The position numbers were made by a program, and so were the translations under genes. This document shows positions 38,014 to 47,903 of a stretch of 64,000 bases of DNA, piece by piece. The notes under the pieces were generated by a model. That model was not told the DNA's origin. It saw only the letters and a list, made by a program, of their open reading frames with translations, and made no database searches. Origin of the DNA: Alphaproteobacteria bacterium (lineage in GTDB: Bacteria; Pseudomonadota; Alphaproteobacteria; TMED109); the NCBI GenBank assembly GCA_021296265.1, contig JAGWAT010000001.1, positions 12,675-76,674 of the forward strand, in the 5' to 3' direction. Every line of letters begins with the position of its first letter. The stretch's first letter is position 1.

Positions 38014-39492
38014 GTGCGCGTGCGGCTTGCCGAACTTGCAGCTCGAACGGGGCGGCCGCTGCCGGATGGCATGCCAGACCCTGATATCCGCGGGCTGAGC
38101 GCGGATTCGCGGTCACTCCATGCGGGTTACCTGTTCGCCGCCCTGCCGGGTGGCAGGATCGACGGCGTCGAGTTTCTCGAGGACGCCGTGCACCGCGGCG
38201 CAGCGGCGGCACTGGTGCCGCCGGCGGCAGCGTCGCGGGCGAAGGCGCTCGGGATCACCGCCGTGGCCGACGTGGTGCCGCGCCGGCGGTTGGCCCGGAT
38301 GGCCGCCGCCTTCTACGGTGCGCAGCCCGAGACGGTCGTCGCGGTCACGGGCACCAACGGGAAGACCTCGACCGCGCATTTCCTGGCGGGGCTCTGGCGT
38401 GCGAGCGGGCTGCGGGCTGCCGCGATCGGCACGCTGGGCGTCCGCACCGGTCGTGACGGTGACCTAGCGCCGGCGGGGCCCAATCTGACCACGCCGGATC
38501 CGGTCGCCCTGCACGCCGAACTCGCGTCGCTCGCGGAGGCCGGGCTCGACCATGCGGTGGTCGAGGCCTCGTCGCACGGCCTCGACCAGCACCGCCTCGA
38601 CGGCGTGCGCATCGCCGTGGCGATCCTGACGACCATTGGGCGTGACCACCTCGACTACCACGGTAGCGAACACGCGTACCGGGCGGCCAAGCGGCGGCTC
38701 TTTTCCGAGCTGGTCGCGGCGGACGGTACGGCGATCTTTAATGCCGACTGTGCCGACCCGGATACCGTCGCCGTGGCGGAGCAGCGTGGTCTCGGGGTGG
38801 TCACCTACGGCCGGACGGCCGACGCTGACTGGCGGCTCGCGAGCGTGGTGCCAGGCGAGGAAGGCCAGATCCTGCGGCTGTCGACCCCGTGCGGGGAACG
38901 GACGGTCCCCTTCGGTCCGTTGGGCCGGTTCCAGGCCGAGAACGCGCTGGCGGCCGTCGCCGCCGCAGTTGTCTCCGGTGTTCCCGCGGAGGTCGCGATC
39001 GCCGGTCTGCCAGGGCTCACGGCACCCGCCGGACGACTTGAGCGGGTCGGGGTCATGGGCAGGGCCGCGGTGTTCGTCGACTATGCCCACACCCCCGATG
39101 CATTGGCCGCGGCCCTCGGTGCTCTCCGGCCCCACGTGACCGGAACGCTTCACGTCGTGTTCGGCTGTGGCGGGGACCGTGATCCGGGCAAGCGCATCCT
39201 GATGGGAGAGGTCGCCGCCCACCACGCTGACCGGGTGACGGTGACGGACGATAACCCACGGTCCGAGGATCCAGCGGCGATCCGGGCACAGGTGCTCGGG
39301 GGAGCGCCTGATGCAGACGAGACCGGCGATCGGTTCGAGGCCATCGACGCCGCGCTCGCCGCACTTGCCGAAGGCGACGCACTCCTGATTGCCGGCAAGG
39401 GCCATGAGACGACGCAGACCGCAGGCGGCACCGTGACGCCGTTCGATGATCGCGCGGTGGTGCGCCGACTGATCGGGCGGGGTGGCGCGTGA
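38014..39492 (+). CDS. murE: UDP-MurNAc-L-Ala-D-Glu:meso-diaminopimelate ligase MurE
   Basis: MurE adds the third stem-peptide residue. The 492-residue protein has N-terminal UDP-binding LSADSRSLHAGYLFAALPG, the ATP loop VTGTNGKTSTAHFL and the carbamylated-lysine region (SEHAYRAAKRRLF). The C-terminal specificity motif DNPRSEDP is near 413-420. DNPR is the signature for meso-diaminopimelate, which fits a Gram-negative wall. The GTG start at 38014 has TAGGAG upstream. Its stop overlaps the murF GTG by four bases. Confidence 0.96.
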   Translation: MRVRLAELAARTGRPLPDGMPDPDIRGLSADSRSLHAGYLFAALPGGRIDGVEFLEDAVHRGAAAALVPPAAASRAKALGITAVADVVPRRRLARMAAAFYGAQPETVVAVTGTNGKTSTAHFLAGLWRASGLRAAAIGTLGVRTGRDGDLAPAGPNLTTPDPVALHAELASLAEAGLDHAVVEASSHGLDQHRLDGVRIAVAILTTIGRDHLDYHGSEHAYRAAKRRLFSELVAADGTAIFNADCADPDTVAVAEQRGLGVVTYGRTADADWRLASVVPGEEGQILRLSTPCGERTVPFGPLGRFQAENALAAVAAAVVSGVPAEVAIAGLPGLTAPAGRLERVGVMGRAAVFVDYAHTPDALAAALGALRPHVTGTLHVVFGCGGDRDPGKRILMGEVAAHHADRVTVTDDNPRSEDPAAIRAQVLGGAPDADETGDRFEAIDAALAALAEGDALLIAGKGHETTQTAGGTVTPFDDRAVVRRLIGRGGA

Positions 39493-40865
39493 GCCCGCTA
39501 TGGACCGCCCGCGCGGCCGCCGCCGCCACGGGCGGCCGGATCGGCGGCGCGTGGCACGCCGACGGGGTGTCGATCGACACGCGCCAGCTGGCGCCCGGCG
39601 ATCTCTTCGTCGCCCTGCCGGGACGCTTCACGGACGGGCATGCCTTCCTGGACGCCGCGTTTGCCGGCGGCGCGGCCGCAGCGCTGGTCCGTCCCCAGGA
39701 TCGGGACGACGATCGCTACCTCGTGGTCGACGACCCCCTGGAGGCATTGCAGGCGCTCGGCGGTACCGCTCGCCGCCGCACAAAGGCCAAGATCGTGGCC
39801 GTTACCGGGAGCGTCGGCAAGACGGGGACGAAGGAGTTGCTGCGGGCGGCGTTGACCCCGCTGGGCGACGTCCATGCCAGCGCGGCGAGCCACAACAACG
39901 CCATCGGGGTGCCGCTGAGCCTGGCGCGCATGCCGGCCGCGAGTGCCGCGGCGGTGTTCGAACTCGGCATGAACCACGCCGGTGAAATCAGATCGTTGGT
40001 CGACCTGGTGCGTCCCGACGTGGCGATGGTTACGCGCATTGCCCCTGCCCACCTTGAGCAATTCGGGAGCTTGGGCCGGATTGCGGAGGCGAAGGCCGAA
40101 ATCTTCGCGGGCCTGAAGCCGGGCGGTACAGCTGTGCTTCCCATCAACACACCGGGTGCGGCCGTCCTGCGTCGGGCGGCGGCGGACAGCGGGGCCGCTC
40201 GCATTGTCACGTTCGGAACGGGCGACGACGCCGATGCACGCCTCCTCCAGGTGAATCCGACGGATACGGGTCTGACGTTCCGGTGGAGCTTCGCCGGGAA
40301 CGTCAACTGTTGGCGGCTCCGGCTGTCCGGGGCCCACTGGGCGCTGAACGCGGTCGCCGCCGGCTGCGTGGCCGAACTCCTGGGGGTGGCCCCGCCGGTG
40401 GCGGGTGCCCGAATGGAGGTGGTCGAACCACTGGCCGGCCGCGGCCGCCGGCATGCCGTGCACCTGGCGGACGGTGACGCTTGGGTGATCGACGACAGCT
40501 ACAACGCCAATCCCGCATCCATGTGCGCGGCGCTCGTCGCACTGCGGAACATGCCGGCCACGGGCCGCCGGCTGGCAGTGCTCGGTGAGATGAAGGAGCT
40601 TGGCCGCGCCTCCGCCGAGCTGCACGCCGGCCTCGCCGCCGCCCTCGAGGGGGTGGACCGGGTGTGGTGCGTCGGCCCCGAGATGGCGGCACTCCATCGG
40701 GAGCTCCCGGACGCCACTGCGGGTGACTTGCTGGCCGATGCCGCCGCTGCTGCCGAGCGGGCCGCATCGGAACTGCGCCCCGGCGACATCCTGTTGGTCA
40801 AGGGCAGCCGTTCCAATGCGCTCGAGACCGTGGTGGCGCGGGTGACCGGATCGAAGGCGCGCTGA
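39489..40865 (+). CDS. murF: UDP-MurNAc-tripeptide:D-Ala-D-Ala ligase MurF
   Basis: MurF completes the pentapeptide precursor. The 458-residue protein has SIDTRQLAPGDLFVALPG, the ATP loop VTGSVGKTGTKELL and the adenine/metal region SHNNAIGVPLSLARM. It also has FELGMNHAGEI, a DDSYNANPASMCAAL loop and VLVKGSR-like GDILLVKGSRSN. GTG 39489 overlaps the murE stop as GTGA and the stop overlaps the mraY ATG by one base. Confidence 0.95.
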   Translation: MSPLWTARAAAAATGGRIGGAWHADGVSIDTRQLAPGDLFVALPGRFTDGHAFLDAAFAGGAAAALVRPQDRDDDRYLVVDDPLEALQALGGTARRRTKAKIVAVTGSVGKTGTKELLRAALTPLGDVHASAASHNNAIGVPLSLARMPAASAAAVFELGMNHAGEIRSLVDLVRPDVAMVTRIAPAHLEQFGSLGRIAEAKAEIFAGLKPGGTAVLPINTPGAAVLRRAAADSGAARIVTFGTGDDADARLLQVNPTDTGLTFRWSFAGNVNCWRLRLSGAHWALNAVAAGCVAELLGVAPPVAGARMEVVEPLAGRGRRHAVHLADGDAWVIDDSYNANPASMCAALVALRNMPATGRRLAVLGEMKELGRASAELHAGLAAALEGVDRVWCVGPEMAALHRELPDATAGDLLADAAAAAERAASELRPGDILLVKGSRSNALETVVARVTGSKAR

Positions 40866-41953
40866 TGCTGTTCCATTTCCTAGTGCCGCTCGCCGAGTCC
40901 TTTGGCCCGTTCAACCTGTTCCGGTACCTCACGTTCCGGACAGGCGGCGCCATGGTGACCGCGATGTTGATCGCGTTCTGCATCGGCCCGGTGCTGATCC
41001 GGCGACTGGGCGCCATGCAGGGCGGAGGCCAGCCCATCCGCGAGGACGGCCCTGACCGACACTGGCTGACCAAGCAGGGAACGCCCACCATGGGCGGTCT
41101 GCTCATCCTGATTGCGGGACTCGGCGCGACGATCATCTGGGCCGACCCCACGAATCCGTATCTCTGGACGGTGATTCTGTCCGGCCTGGGCTTCGGCCTG
41201 ATCGGGCTGTTCGACGACATCAGGAAGGTGCGTCGCCGCCTGGCGGGCGGCATGTCGTCCTCGGTCAAATTCCTGTTGCAGGTTGCGGTTGCCCTGCCGA
41301 CGGCGCTAGCCATCTACTGGCTGGCGCCGGACTGGCTGGCAGGGCGCCTGGCCGTGCCGTTCGCCAAGGAATTCCTCCCCAATCTCGGCCTGATGTGGAT
41401 TGCGCTCGCCGTCTTCGTCTCGGTCGGGACCTCCAACGCGGTCAACCTGACCGACGGTCTGGACGGTTTGGCCATTGTGCCGATCATGATCGCGGCAGGT
41501 GCCTTCGGCCTCATCGCGTGGCTGATCGGCAACGCGTTCTTCGCGGACTACCTGCAGGTGCACTACGTCCCCGGCGCCGGCGAGCTGTCGGTCCTCTGCG
41601 GTGCGCTGATCGGCTCCGGCCTGGGGTTCCTCTGGTACAACGCGCACCCGGCCCGCATCTTCATGGGCGACACCGGCTCGCTGGCCACCGGCGGCATGCT
41701 TGCCGCGATCGCGCTGATCACCCGCCATGAGATCGTCCTTGCGGTGATCGGCGGACTGTTCGTGGTCGAGACGGTGTCAGTCATTCTCCAGGTGCTGTCA
41801 TACCGCCTGACCGGGCGGCGCATCTTCAGGATGGCCCCGCTGCACCACCACTACGAGCAGAAGGGCTGGCCCGAGGCCACCGTGGTGGTTCGGTTCTGGA
41901 TCATTGCGGCCGTATGCGCCCTGGCCGGGCTGGCCACTCTGAAGCTGCGGTGA
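40865..41953 (+). CDS. mraY: Phospho-MurNAc-pentapeptide transferase MraY
   Basis: MraY moves phospho-MurNAc-pentapeptide to undecaprenyl phosphate, making lipid I. The 362-residue protein has about ten membrane helices. Cytoplasmic loops bear the catalytic and Mg2+ residues: KQGTPTMGGLL, GLFDDIRK, NAVNLTDGLDGLA, ARIFMGDTGSLATGG and the histidine motif PLHHHYEQKGWPE. ATG 40865 overlaps the murF TGA (TGATG), and the stop overlaps the murD ATG in the same way. Confidence 0.96.
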   Translation: MLFHFLVPLAESFGPFNLFRYLTFRTGGAMVTAMLIAFCIGPVLIRRLGAMQGGGQPIREDGPDRHWLTKQGTPTMGGLLILIAGLGATIIWADPTNPYLWTVILSGLGFGLIGLFDDIRKVRRRLAGGMSSSVKFLLQVAVALPTALAIYWLAPDWLAGRLAVPFAKEFLPNLGLMWIALAVFVSVGTSNAVNLTDGLDGLAIVPIMIAAGAFGLIAWLIGNAFFADYLQVHYVPGAGELSVLCGALIGSGLGFLWYNAHPARIFMGDTGSLATGGMLAAIALITRHEIVLAVIGGLFVVETVSVILQVLSYRLTGRRIFRMAPLHHHYEQKGWPEATVVVRFWIIAAVCALAGLATLKLR

Positions 41954-43314
41954 TGGCGATGGCTCACCACCCCACAGGAGTGCTGGGCTTTGGCCGGACC
42001 GGGGCCAGTGCCGCGCGTGCGCTGGCGGCCGCGGGTGACGCTGTGGTCGTCTGGGACGACGCCGCCGCCGGCCGGCGGGCGGCCGCTGAATCGGGCTTCG
42101 CAGTGCGGGAACTGGCGCCACCACTCGCCCGGATCGTGGCCAGCCCTGGCGTCGCCCCTGCCCATCCGCAACTGCAGGCGGCGGCGCTCGCGGGGATTCC
42201 GGTGTGGGGCGACATCGACGAATTCTCACGTCGCCTGGCACAGGATCCGGCCGCCTCGTCGACCGTCATCGGCGTGACCGGCACCAACGGCAAGTCAAGT
42301 GCGGTGGCGATGATCGAGCACCTGCTCCGCTCCTGCGGCCAGTCCTGTGCTGCTGGCGGCAATCTTGGAACCCCGGCGCTCGATCTGCCGTATCCGCTCG
42401 ACGGGGTGTATGTCCTTGAGCTTTCCTCATTCCAGCTGGCCCGCTGCCGGGGTTTTCGGCCTGACGTCGCGCTGCTCCTGAACATCGGAACCGATCACCT
42501 GGACTGGCACGGGACGCGCAGCGCCTATGTCGCGGCCAAGGAAAAGATCTTTCGGACGCAACGGCCCGGGGACGCTGCCGTTATTTGCATCGATGATGTC
42601 GCCGGCGAGCAGGTTCGCGAGCGGCTGGCGGCCCGGCCCGACGGACCGCGGGTCATAGCGGTTTCGGCCCGCCGGCCCTGTCCGGGCGGAGTCTGGGTCG
42701 CGGACGGCATCCTGTGCGATGACCTCGACGGCGGTCGCGGCACGATTGGATCGATCGAGTCGCTGCTGCAGGTCCCCGGCCGTCACAACTGGCAGAACGC
42801 GGTGGCGGCCTGGGCGGCCGTGCGGCTGGTTGGGGCGCCGCCGGATGACCTGGCCGCGGCGCTCGCCGGGTTCCGGGGCCTGCCGCACCGCTTGGAGGCG
42901 CTGGAACCGGTCTCCGGCGTTGCCTTCATCAACGACAGCAAGGCTACCAACGTGGCCGCGGCGGCGGCCGCGCTGGCGTGTTTCGACCGCGTCTGCTGGG
43001 TGGCCGGCGGCCGCGGGAAGGACGAGGACCTGAGCCCGCTCGTGGAGCTTGCGCACCGGGTCGATTCCGGATTCTTCTTCGGCGAGGACGGTCCGGTCCT
43101 GGAGGCTGCCTTTGCCACCCGGGCCCCGGTTGCGCGCTTCGAGCGGATGGATGCGGCCGTGACATCCGCCTTCGCCCAGGCGCGCCGCGGATCGCCGCCC
43201 CCGCCGGTGCTGCTGTCACCGGCTTGTGCGAGCTACGACCAGTTTGCTGATTTCGAGGCGCGCGGCGCGGCCTTTAGGGCGGTGGTCGAGGCGATCGCGA
43301 GGACTGAGGCATGA
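41953..43314 (+). CDS. murD: UDP-MurNAc-L-alanine:D-glutamate ligase MurD
   Basis: MurD adds D-glutamate to the precursor. The 453-residue protein has the N-terminal VLGFGRTGASAARAL Rossmann motif, the ATP loop VTGTNGKSSAVAMIEHLL, VLELSSFQLA, NIGTDHLDWHGTRSAYVAAKEKIF, and C-terminal FINDSKATN and WVAGGRGKDEDL. ATG 41953 overlaps the mraY stop by one base; a second ATG six bases later is also possible. It overlaps ftsW by four bases. Confidence 0.95.
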   Translation: MAMAHHPTGVLGFGRTGASAARALAAAGDAVVVWDDAAAGRRAAAESGFAVRELAPPLARIVASPGVAPAHPQLQAAALAGIPVWGDIDEFSRRLAQDPAASSTVIGVTGTNGKSSAVAMIEHLLRSCGQSCAAGGNLGTPALDLPYPLDGVYVLELSSFQLARCRGFRPDVALLLNIGTDHLDWHGTRSAYVAAKEKIFRTQRPGDAAVICIDDVAGEQVRERLAARPDGPRVIAVSARRPCPGGVWVADGILCDDLDGGRGTIGSIESLLQVPGRHNWQNAVAAWAAVRLVGAPPDDLAAALAGFRGLPHRLEALEPVSGVAFINDSKATNVAAAAAALACFDRVCWVAGGRGKDEDLSPLVELAHRVDSGFFFGEDGPVLEAAFATRAPVARFERMDAAVTSAFAQARRGSPPPPVLLSPACASYDQFADFEARGAAFRAVVEAIARTEA

Positions 43315-44459
43315 CGTCCGGGGTCGAGGCAATGCGCGGCTGGTTCGTGCGCTGGGCCGGGAGCGTGGACCGCATCAATCTCGCGCTCCTCATGGGACTT
43401 GCCTGCGTCGGGGTCTTGGCGGTGATGACGGCGACCCATCTTGTTGCCATTCACCGGGGTTTCGACGAACTCTATTTCTTCGGCTGGCACGTGCGCGTGC
43501 TCGTTCCAACCCTTGCGGTCATGGTGGCGCTGTCGTTCCTGTCGCCCCTCGGGGTCTTCCGCCTGTCCGCCGGCGGCCTCGCCATCGTCATGGTGCTGAT
43601 GGTGCTGACGCTCGCGACAGCAGAGCCCGTGAACGGCGCCAGGCGCTGGCTCAATGTCGGCGGGTTGTCGTTGCAGGCCTCCGAGCTGGCGAAGCCCTTC
43701 TTCGCCGTGGTGACGGGCTGGCTGCTCGCGCGCGGGCGCAACACTTCTTTCGGGGTGCTCGTGCGGTCGCGACCGTCCTACCTGCTGATGCCGCTCGGGC
43801 TACTGTTTGCCCTGTGGGCGCTGCTGGTGGCCCAGCCTGACTTCGGCATGACAATGATTGTCGGGATCGCCTGGTGCGGCCAGCTGTTCCTGGCGGGTCT
43901 GCGCCTGCGGCTGATGCTGCTGGCCGCCCTGGTGGGGGCCGGCCTGATCGGCATTGCCTACAAGACGCTGTCGCACGTTGAGGACCGCATCAACCAGTTC
44001 CTGTATCCGGACGGGGAAGCCGGATACCAGGTGGGGAAGGGGCTGGAAGCCTACGGCCGCGGCGGCTTCCTGGGGCAGGGACCGGGCGAAGGTACGATCA
44101 AGGCGAGCATCCCGGACGCGCATACCGATTTTATCTTCCCGGTCATTGCCGAGGAATTCGGCGTGGCCGCCTGCATTGCTGTCCTGGCACTGGTCGCCGG
44201 GATCACGTTTCGGGGGCTGAGCCGGCTGCGCGGCAGCCAGGACCTGTTCGTGATGCTGGCAGCCGGCGGCCTGCTGCTGCAGTTCGTGCTGCAGGCGCTG
44301 GTTCATGTGGCGGTGACCCTGAACCTGGCACCCACGACGGGTGTGACGATGCCGTTTATCTCCACCGGGGGATCGTCGCTGCTCGCGGTCGGCATCGCGA
44401 TGGGGCTGATGCTGGCGCTGACGCGACGGCGGGTCGTTCCGGCAGGGTGGAACCGATGA
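43311..44459 (+). CDS. ftsW: Septal peptidoglycan glycosyltransferase FtsW (SEDS family)
   Basis: FtsW polymerises lipid II glycan at the septum together with FtsI. The 382-residue protein has about ten membrane helices. The motifs NGARRWLNVGGLSLQASELAKPF, AQPDFGMTM, GGFLGQGPGEGTIKASIPDAHTDFIF and a late GVTMPFISTGGSSLL are the SEDS signature. D273, in HTDFIF, matches the essential catalytic Asp. ATG 43311 overlaps the murD stop, and the stop overlaps murG, both by four bases. Confidence 0.95.
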   Translation: MTSGVEAMRGWFVRWAGSVDRINLALLMGLACVGVLAVMTATHLVAIHRGFDELYFFGWHVRVLVPTLAVMVALSFLSPLGVFRLSAGGLAIVMVLMVLTLATAEPVNGARRWLNVGGLSLQASELAKPFFAVVTGWLLARGRNTSFGVLVRSRPSYLLMPLGLLFALWALLVAQPDFGMTMIVGIAWCGQLFLAGLRLRLMLLAALVGAGLIGIAYKTLSHVEDRINQFLYPDGEAGYQVGKGLEAYGRGGFLGQGPGEGTIKASIPDAHTDFIFPVIAEEFGVAACIAVLALVAGITFRGLSRLRGSQDLFVMLAAGGLLLQFVLQALVHVAVTLNLAPTTGVTMPFISTGGSSLLAVGIAMGLMLALTRRRVVPAGWNR

Positions 44460-45550
44460 GTCGCGTGGCCCTTCTCGCGGCCGGTGGCACGGGCGGCCAC
44501 CTGTTCCCGGCCACGGCTCTGGCCGAAGTGCTCCGGGAGCGGGGATGGTTGGCCCACCTAGTCACTGACCGCCGCGGGGCGCGTCATGTCGATCCCACGG
44601 ACGGTCTCCCGTGCACGGTTCTGCCGGCCGCTGGAATCGCCGGCCGGGGTCTCTGGTTGCGCGTGGCCGCCCTGCCGATCCTCGGGGTGGGGGCGGTCCG
44701 CGCCGTCAGCCTAATGCGGCGCCGTCGCCCGGCCGTTGTCGTCGGCTTCGGTGGCTACGCGTCGGTCCCGGCCGGCCTCGCGGCCCGGGTCCGGCAGGTG
44801 CCGCTGATCCTCCATGAAGCGAACGCTGTCCTGGGTCGGGCCAACCGGCTGCTCGCGTCGAAGGCGCACCTTCTCGCGACGACCTTTCGCAGCGTCGCGC
44901 GCATTCCCGCCGAGCTGCGGCCGCACCAGGTCGGCCTGCCAGTCCGCGCGGAATTCGAGGAGCTCGCGACGACTGACTACGAACCGCCGGGTCCGGGCGC
45001 CGCCGTCCGGCTCGTTGTGACGGGCGGAAGCCAGGGCGCTCGGGCGCTCGGCATCATCGTGCCAGCCGCCCTGGCGGCCACGGACCCCGCGACGCGGCGC
45101 CGTATCGAGGTTCTGCAGCAGGCTCGCCGGGAGATGGTCGATGCGGTGCGCGCCGCATACCGCGACGCCGGTATTCGGGCGACGGTGGTGCCGTTTATCG
45201 ACGATATGGCAGGTGCCCTGCGGCGGGCGCACCTGGTGGTCGGACGTGCCGGAGCAGCCACGGTGACCGAGAACTCGGTAGCCGGCCGGCCCGCCATCTA
45301 CATCCCTCTGCCGTCGTCCATCGATGGCCACCAGGCAGCCAACGCCCGGGCAGCGGTCGCCGCCGGGGCCGCTTGGGTCGTAGAGGAAGCAGCCGGCGCC
45401 GAGGCCACGGCGCAGCTGATGGCGCGTCTGCTGGTCGCCCCGGGGTGCCTGGCGGGGGCCGCTGCCAACGCGCGAAGCGTGGTGCCGGCCGGCGCCGCCC
45501 GGAGGCTGGCGGACCTTGTCGAGGGCGCCGCCGAGGGAGGGGCCCGGTGA
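44456..45550 (+). CDS. murG: UDP-GlcNAc:lipid I N-acetylglucosaminyltransferase MurG
   Basis: MurG makes lipid II on the cytoplasmic membrane face. The 364-residue GT-B protein has the first G-loop AAGGTGGHLFPATALAE, VVGFGGYASVPAG, LHEANAVLGRANRLLA, VTGGSQGARALG and the donor site RAGAATVTENSVAGRPAIYIPLPSSIDGHQ (here IDGHQ where many have ADDHQ). ATG 44456 overlaps the ftsW stop by four bases; an ATG nine bases earlier is less likely. Confidence 0.95.
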   Translation: MSRVALLAAGGTGGHLFPATALAEVLRERGWLAHLVTDRRGARHVDPTDGLPCTVLPAAGIAGRGLWLRVAALPILGVGAVRAVSLMRRRRPAVVVGFGGYASVPAGLAARVRQVPLILHEANAVLGRANRLLASKAHLLATTFRSVARIPAELRPHQVGLPVRAEFEELATTDYEPPGPGAAVRLVVTGGSQGARALGIIVPAALAATDPATRRRIEVLQQARREMVDAVRAAYRDAGIRATVVPFIDDMAGALRRAHLVVGRAGAATVTENSVAGRPAIYIPLPSSIDGHQAANARAAVAAGAAWVVEEAAGAEATAQLMARLLVAPGCLAGAAANARSVVPAGAARRLADLVEGAAEGGAR

Positions 45551-46989
45551 TGGATTTTCCGCTGCCTCTCGGAGCCGTGCACTTCGTCGGGATCGGCGGC
45601 ATCGGGATGAGCGGAATCGCGGAGGTTATGCACAACCTCGGGCACCAGGTGCGCGGCAGCGACCTTGTCGAGAACAGCAATGTTCGCCGGTTGCGGAAAC
45701 TGGGCATCGAAGTCTGTGTGGGGCACGATGCCCGCAATCTGGGCGACGCGTCGGTGGTGGTGGTGTCGTCGGCGCTCCCGGCCGACAACCCGGAAGTGCA
45801 GGCCGCCAAGACGGCCCGCATCCCGGTTGTGGCTCGGGCTGAGATGCTGGCCGAGCTCATGCGCTTCCGGCCCTCGGTCGCGATCGGCGGGACCCACGGC
45901 AAGACCACGACCACGTCCCTGGTGGCGGCGGTCCTCCATGAGGCCGGACTGGACCCGACCTTTGTGAACGGGGGCGTCATCAACGCGCACGGGACCAATG
46001 CCCGGCTGGGCACGGGCGCATGGACCGTCGTGGAGGCCGATGAGTCGGATGGCTCCATCGCTCGCCTGCCGGCAACCGTGGCCGTCGTGACCAACATCGA
46101 TCCCGAGCATCTCGACCACTACGGCACGTTCGACGCGCTGCTCGACACCTTTCGGAGTTTCGTCAAGCAGGTGCCGTTCTATGGGGTGGCGGTGCTGTGC
46201 GTGGACCACCTGGAGGTTCGCCGCCTCGCGGCCGCCGTCACCGACCGGCGGGTCGTCACCTACGGTTTCGCCGAACATGCCGATGTGCGGGCCGTCAACG
46301 TCCGTGCAGACACCCGCGGAATGCATTTTGACGTGCTGCTGCGACCGGAGGCGTTCGGGGACTGCAGCAACGGATTCGGCCGCATCGACGGAATGTCGCT
46401 TGCGATGCCGGGTCGCCACAGCGTCCAGAACGCGTTGGGGGCAGTGGCCGCCGGGCGGGCGATCGGCGTTGCGCCGGCCAGCATCCGGAAGGGAATCCGC
46501 GATTTCGGCGGGGTCCGGCGCCGGTTCACCCGGGTAGGGGAAGCTCACGGGGTCGCCGTCGTCGATGACTACGGCCATCACCCTGTGGAGATCCGGGCCG
46601 TCCTCGCCGCGGCCCGGGGGATTACCCAGGGAAAGGTGGTCGCGGTCGTGCAGCCGCACCGGTATTCGCGGCTGCAGGCGCTTTTTGACGATTTCTGCCA
46701 AGCCTTCGACGACGCCAGCGTGGTGATTGTTGCCGACGTGTATGCGGCCGGTGAAACTCCCATCGAGGATGTCGACCGGGATGCGTTGGTAGGCGGCATC
46801 CGGGCACACGGCCACCCGTGCGTGCAGGCGCTGTCCGCGCCCGCCGCGCTCCCGGCACTATTAGCCCCCTTGGTGGCGGCCGGTGACACCGTGCTGTGTC
46901 TTGGTGCGGGCGATATCACACAGTGGGCGGCTGATCTGCCTACGGCACTGGACGACCTCCTCGTCGGTGCCGAATGGGTCGCTTCATGA
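45550..46989 (+). CDS. murC: UDP-N-acetylmuramate:L-alanine ligase MurC
   Basis: MurC adds the first stem amino acid, L-alanine. The 479-residue protein has VHFVGIGGIGMSGIAEVMH, SDLVENSNVRRL, the ATP loop GGTHGKTTTTSLVAAVL, VEADESDGSIARLPATVAVVTNIDPEHLDHY and the C-terminal DDYGHHPVEIRAVL and VVAVVQPHRYSR. ATG 45550 shares a base with the murG stop; the GTG directly before it is an alternative. The next gene begins inside its last codons. Confidence 0.95.
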   Translation: MDFPLPLGAVHFVGIGGIGMSGIAEVMHNLGHQVRGSDLVENSNVRRLRKLGIEVCVGHDARNLGDASVVVVSSALPADNPEVQAAKTARIPVVARAEMLAELMRFRPSVAIGGTHGKTTTTSLVAAVLHEAGLDPTFVNGGVINAHGTNARLGTGAWTVVEADESDGSIARLPATVAVVTNIDPEHLDHYGTFDALLDTFRSFVKQVPFYGVAVLCVDHLEVRRLAAAVTDRRVVTYGFAEHADVRAVNVRADTRGMHFDVLLRPEAFGDCSNGFGRIDGMSLAMPGRHSVQNALGAVAAGRAIGVAPASIRKGIRDFGGVRRRFTRVGEAHGVAVVDDYGHHPVEIRAVLAAARGITQGKVVAVVQPHRYSRLQALFDDFCQAFDDASVVIVADVYAAGETPIEDVDRDALVGGIRAHGHPCVQALSAPAALPALLAPLVAAGDTVLCLGAGDITQWAADLPTALDDLLVGAEWVAS

Positions 46990-47903
46990 CGGTGCCGCTG
47001 GTGCAGCGCCTGCCGACGGCGCGCGGCCGCCTCCGCTCGGATGCGGTGCTGGCCAAGACCAGCTGGTTCCGGGTGGGCGGGCCTGCGGAAGTCCTGTTCA
47101 GTCCCGCGGATCTTGACGATCTGACAGAGTTTTTGGCGGCGCTCGATCCCGATATCCCCGTGACCGTCGTGGGCCGCGCGTCCAACGTACTCATCCGCGA
47201 CGGGGGCGTGCCCGGGGTCGTCATTCGGCTGGGCCGGGCCTTCGCCGGTGCCCGCGTGAATGGAGCGGTGGTGGAGGCGGGCGCTGCTACGGCGAGTGCC
47301 GACGTGGCGCGTGCGGCCCAGGCCGCCGGCATCGCCGGCTTCGGCTTCCTGGAAGGTATTCCCGGCAGCGTGGGCGGTGCGCTGCGCATGAACGCCGGAT
47401 GCCACGGAAAGGAGGTCCGCCACATCGTGGTTGCCGCCCGGGCCGTTGACCGCGCCGGCTGCGTGCACAACCTCCGCGCCACCGATCTGGGCCTCGACTA
47501 CCGCCAATGCACGGTGCCGGCTGACTGGATCTTCGTGTCCGCGCAGTTTGCCGGTGCGGCGGGGGATCCGGCCGTCATCGCCGCCTGCATGCGGCAGTTC
47601 CGTGACCAGCGTGAGCGCACACAGCCCAGCCGGGTGGCGACCGGCGGCAGTACGTTTCGCAATCCCCCGGACCAGAAGGCGTGGGTCTTGATCGAGCGGG
47701 CGGGGTGCCGGGGCCTGCGCCGGAACGGAGCGAGCGTGTCCGAGAAGCACGCCAACTTTCTGGTCAACGACGGGTCCGCCAGCGCCGCTGATCTCGAGGC
47801 GCTCGGCGAGGACGTCCGCCACCGGGTACAGATGGAAACCGGAATCCTGCTCGAGTGGGAGATCCATCGGATCGGCCGCCCGCTCGGAGGCCCGCTCCCA
47901 TGA
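46986..47903 (+). CDS. murB: UDP-N-acetylenolpyruvoylglucosamine reductase MurB
   Basis: MurB is the FAD enzyme that makes UDP-MurNAc. The 305-residue protein has TSWFRVGGPAEVLFSP, the FAD-binding VVGRASNVLIRDGG, FLEGIPGSVGGALRMNAG, the proton-donor serine in GGSTFRNP, and GASVSEKHANFLVN. The late Glu is within LEWEIHRIG. This is the shorter type IIa-like form. ATG 46986 overlaps the murC stop by four bases; an ATG at 46974 would overlap further. Confidence 0.94.
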   Translation: MTVPLVQRLPTARGRLRSDAVLAKTSWFRVGGPAEVLFSPADLDDLTEFLAALDPDIPVTVVGRASNVLIRDGGVPGVVIRLGRAFAGARVNGAVVEAGAATASADVARAAQAAGIAGFGFLEGIPGSVGGALRMNAGCHGKEVRHIVVAARAVDRAGCVHNLRATDLGLDYRQCTVPADWIFVSAQFAGAAGDPAVIAACMRQFRDQRERTQPSRVATGGSTFRNPPDQKAWVLIERAGCRGLRRNGASVSEKHANFLVNDGSASAADLEALGEDVRHRVQMETGILLEWEIHRIGRPLGGPLP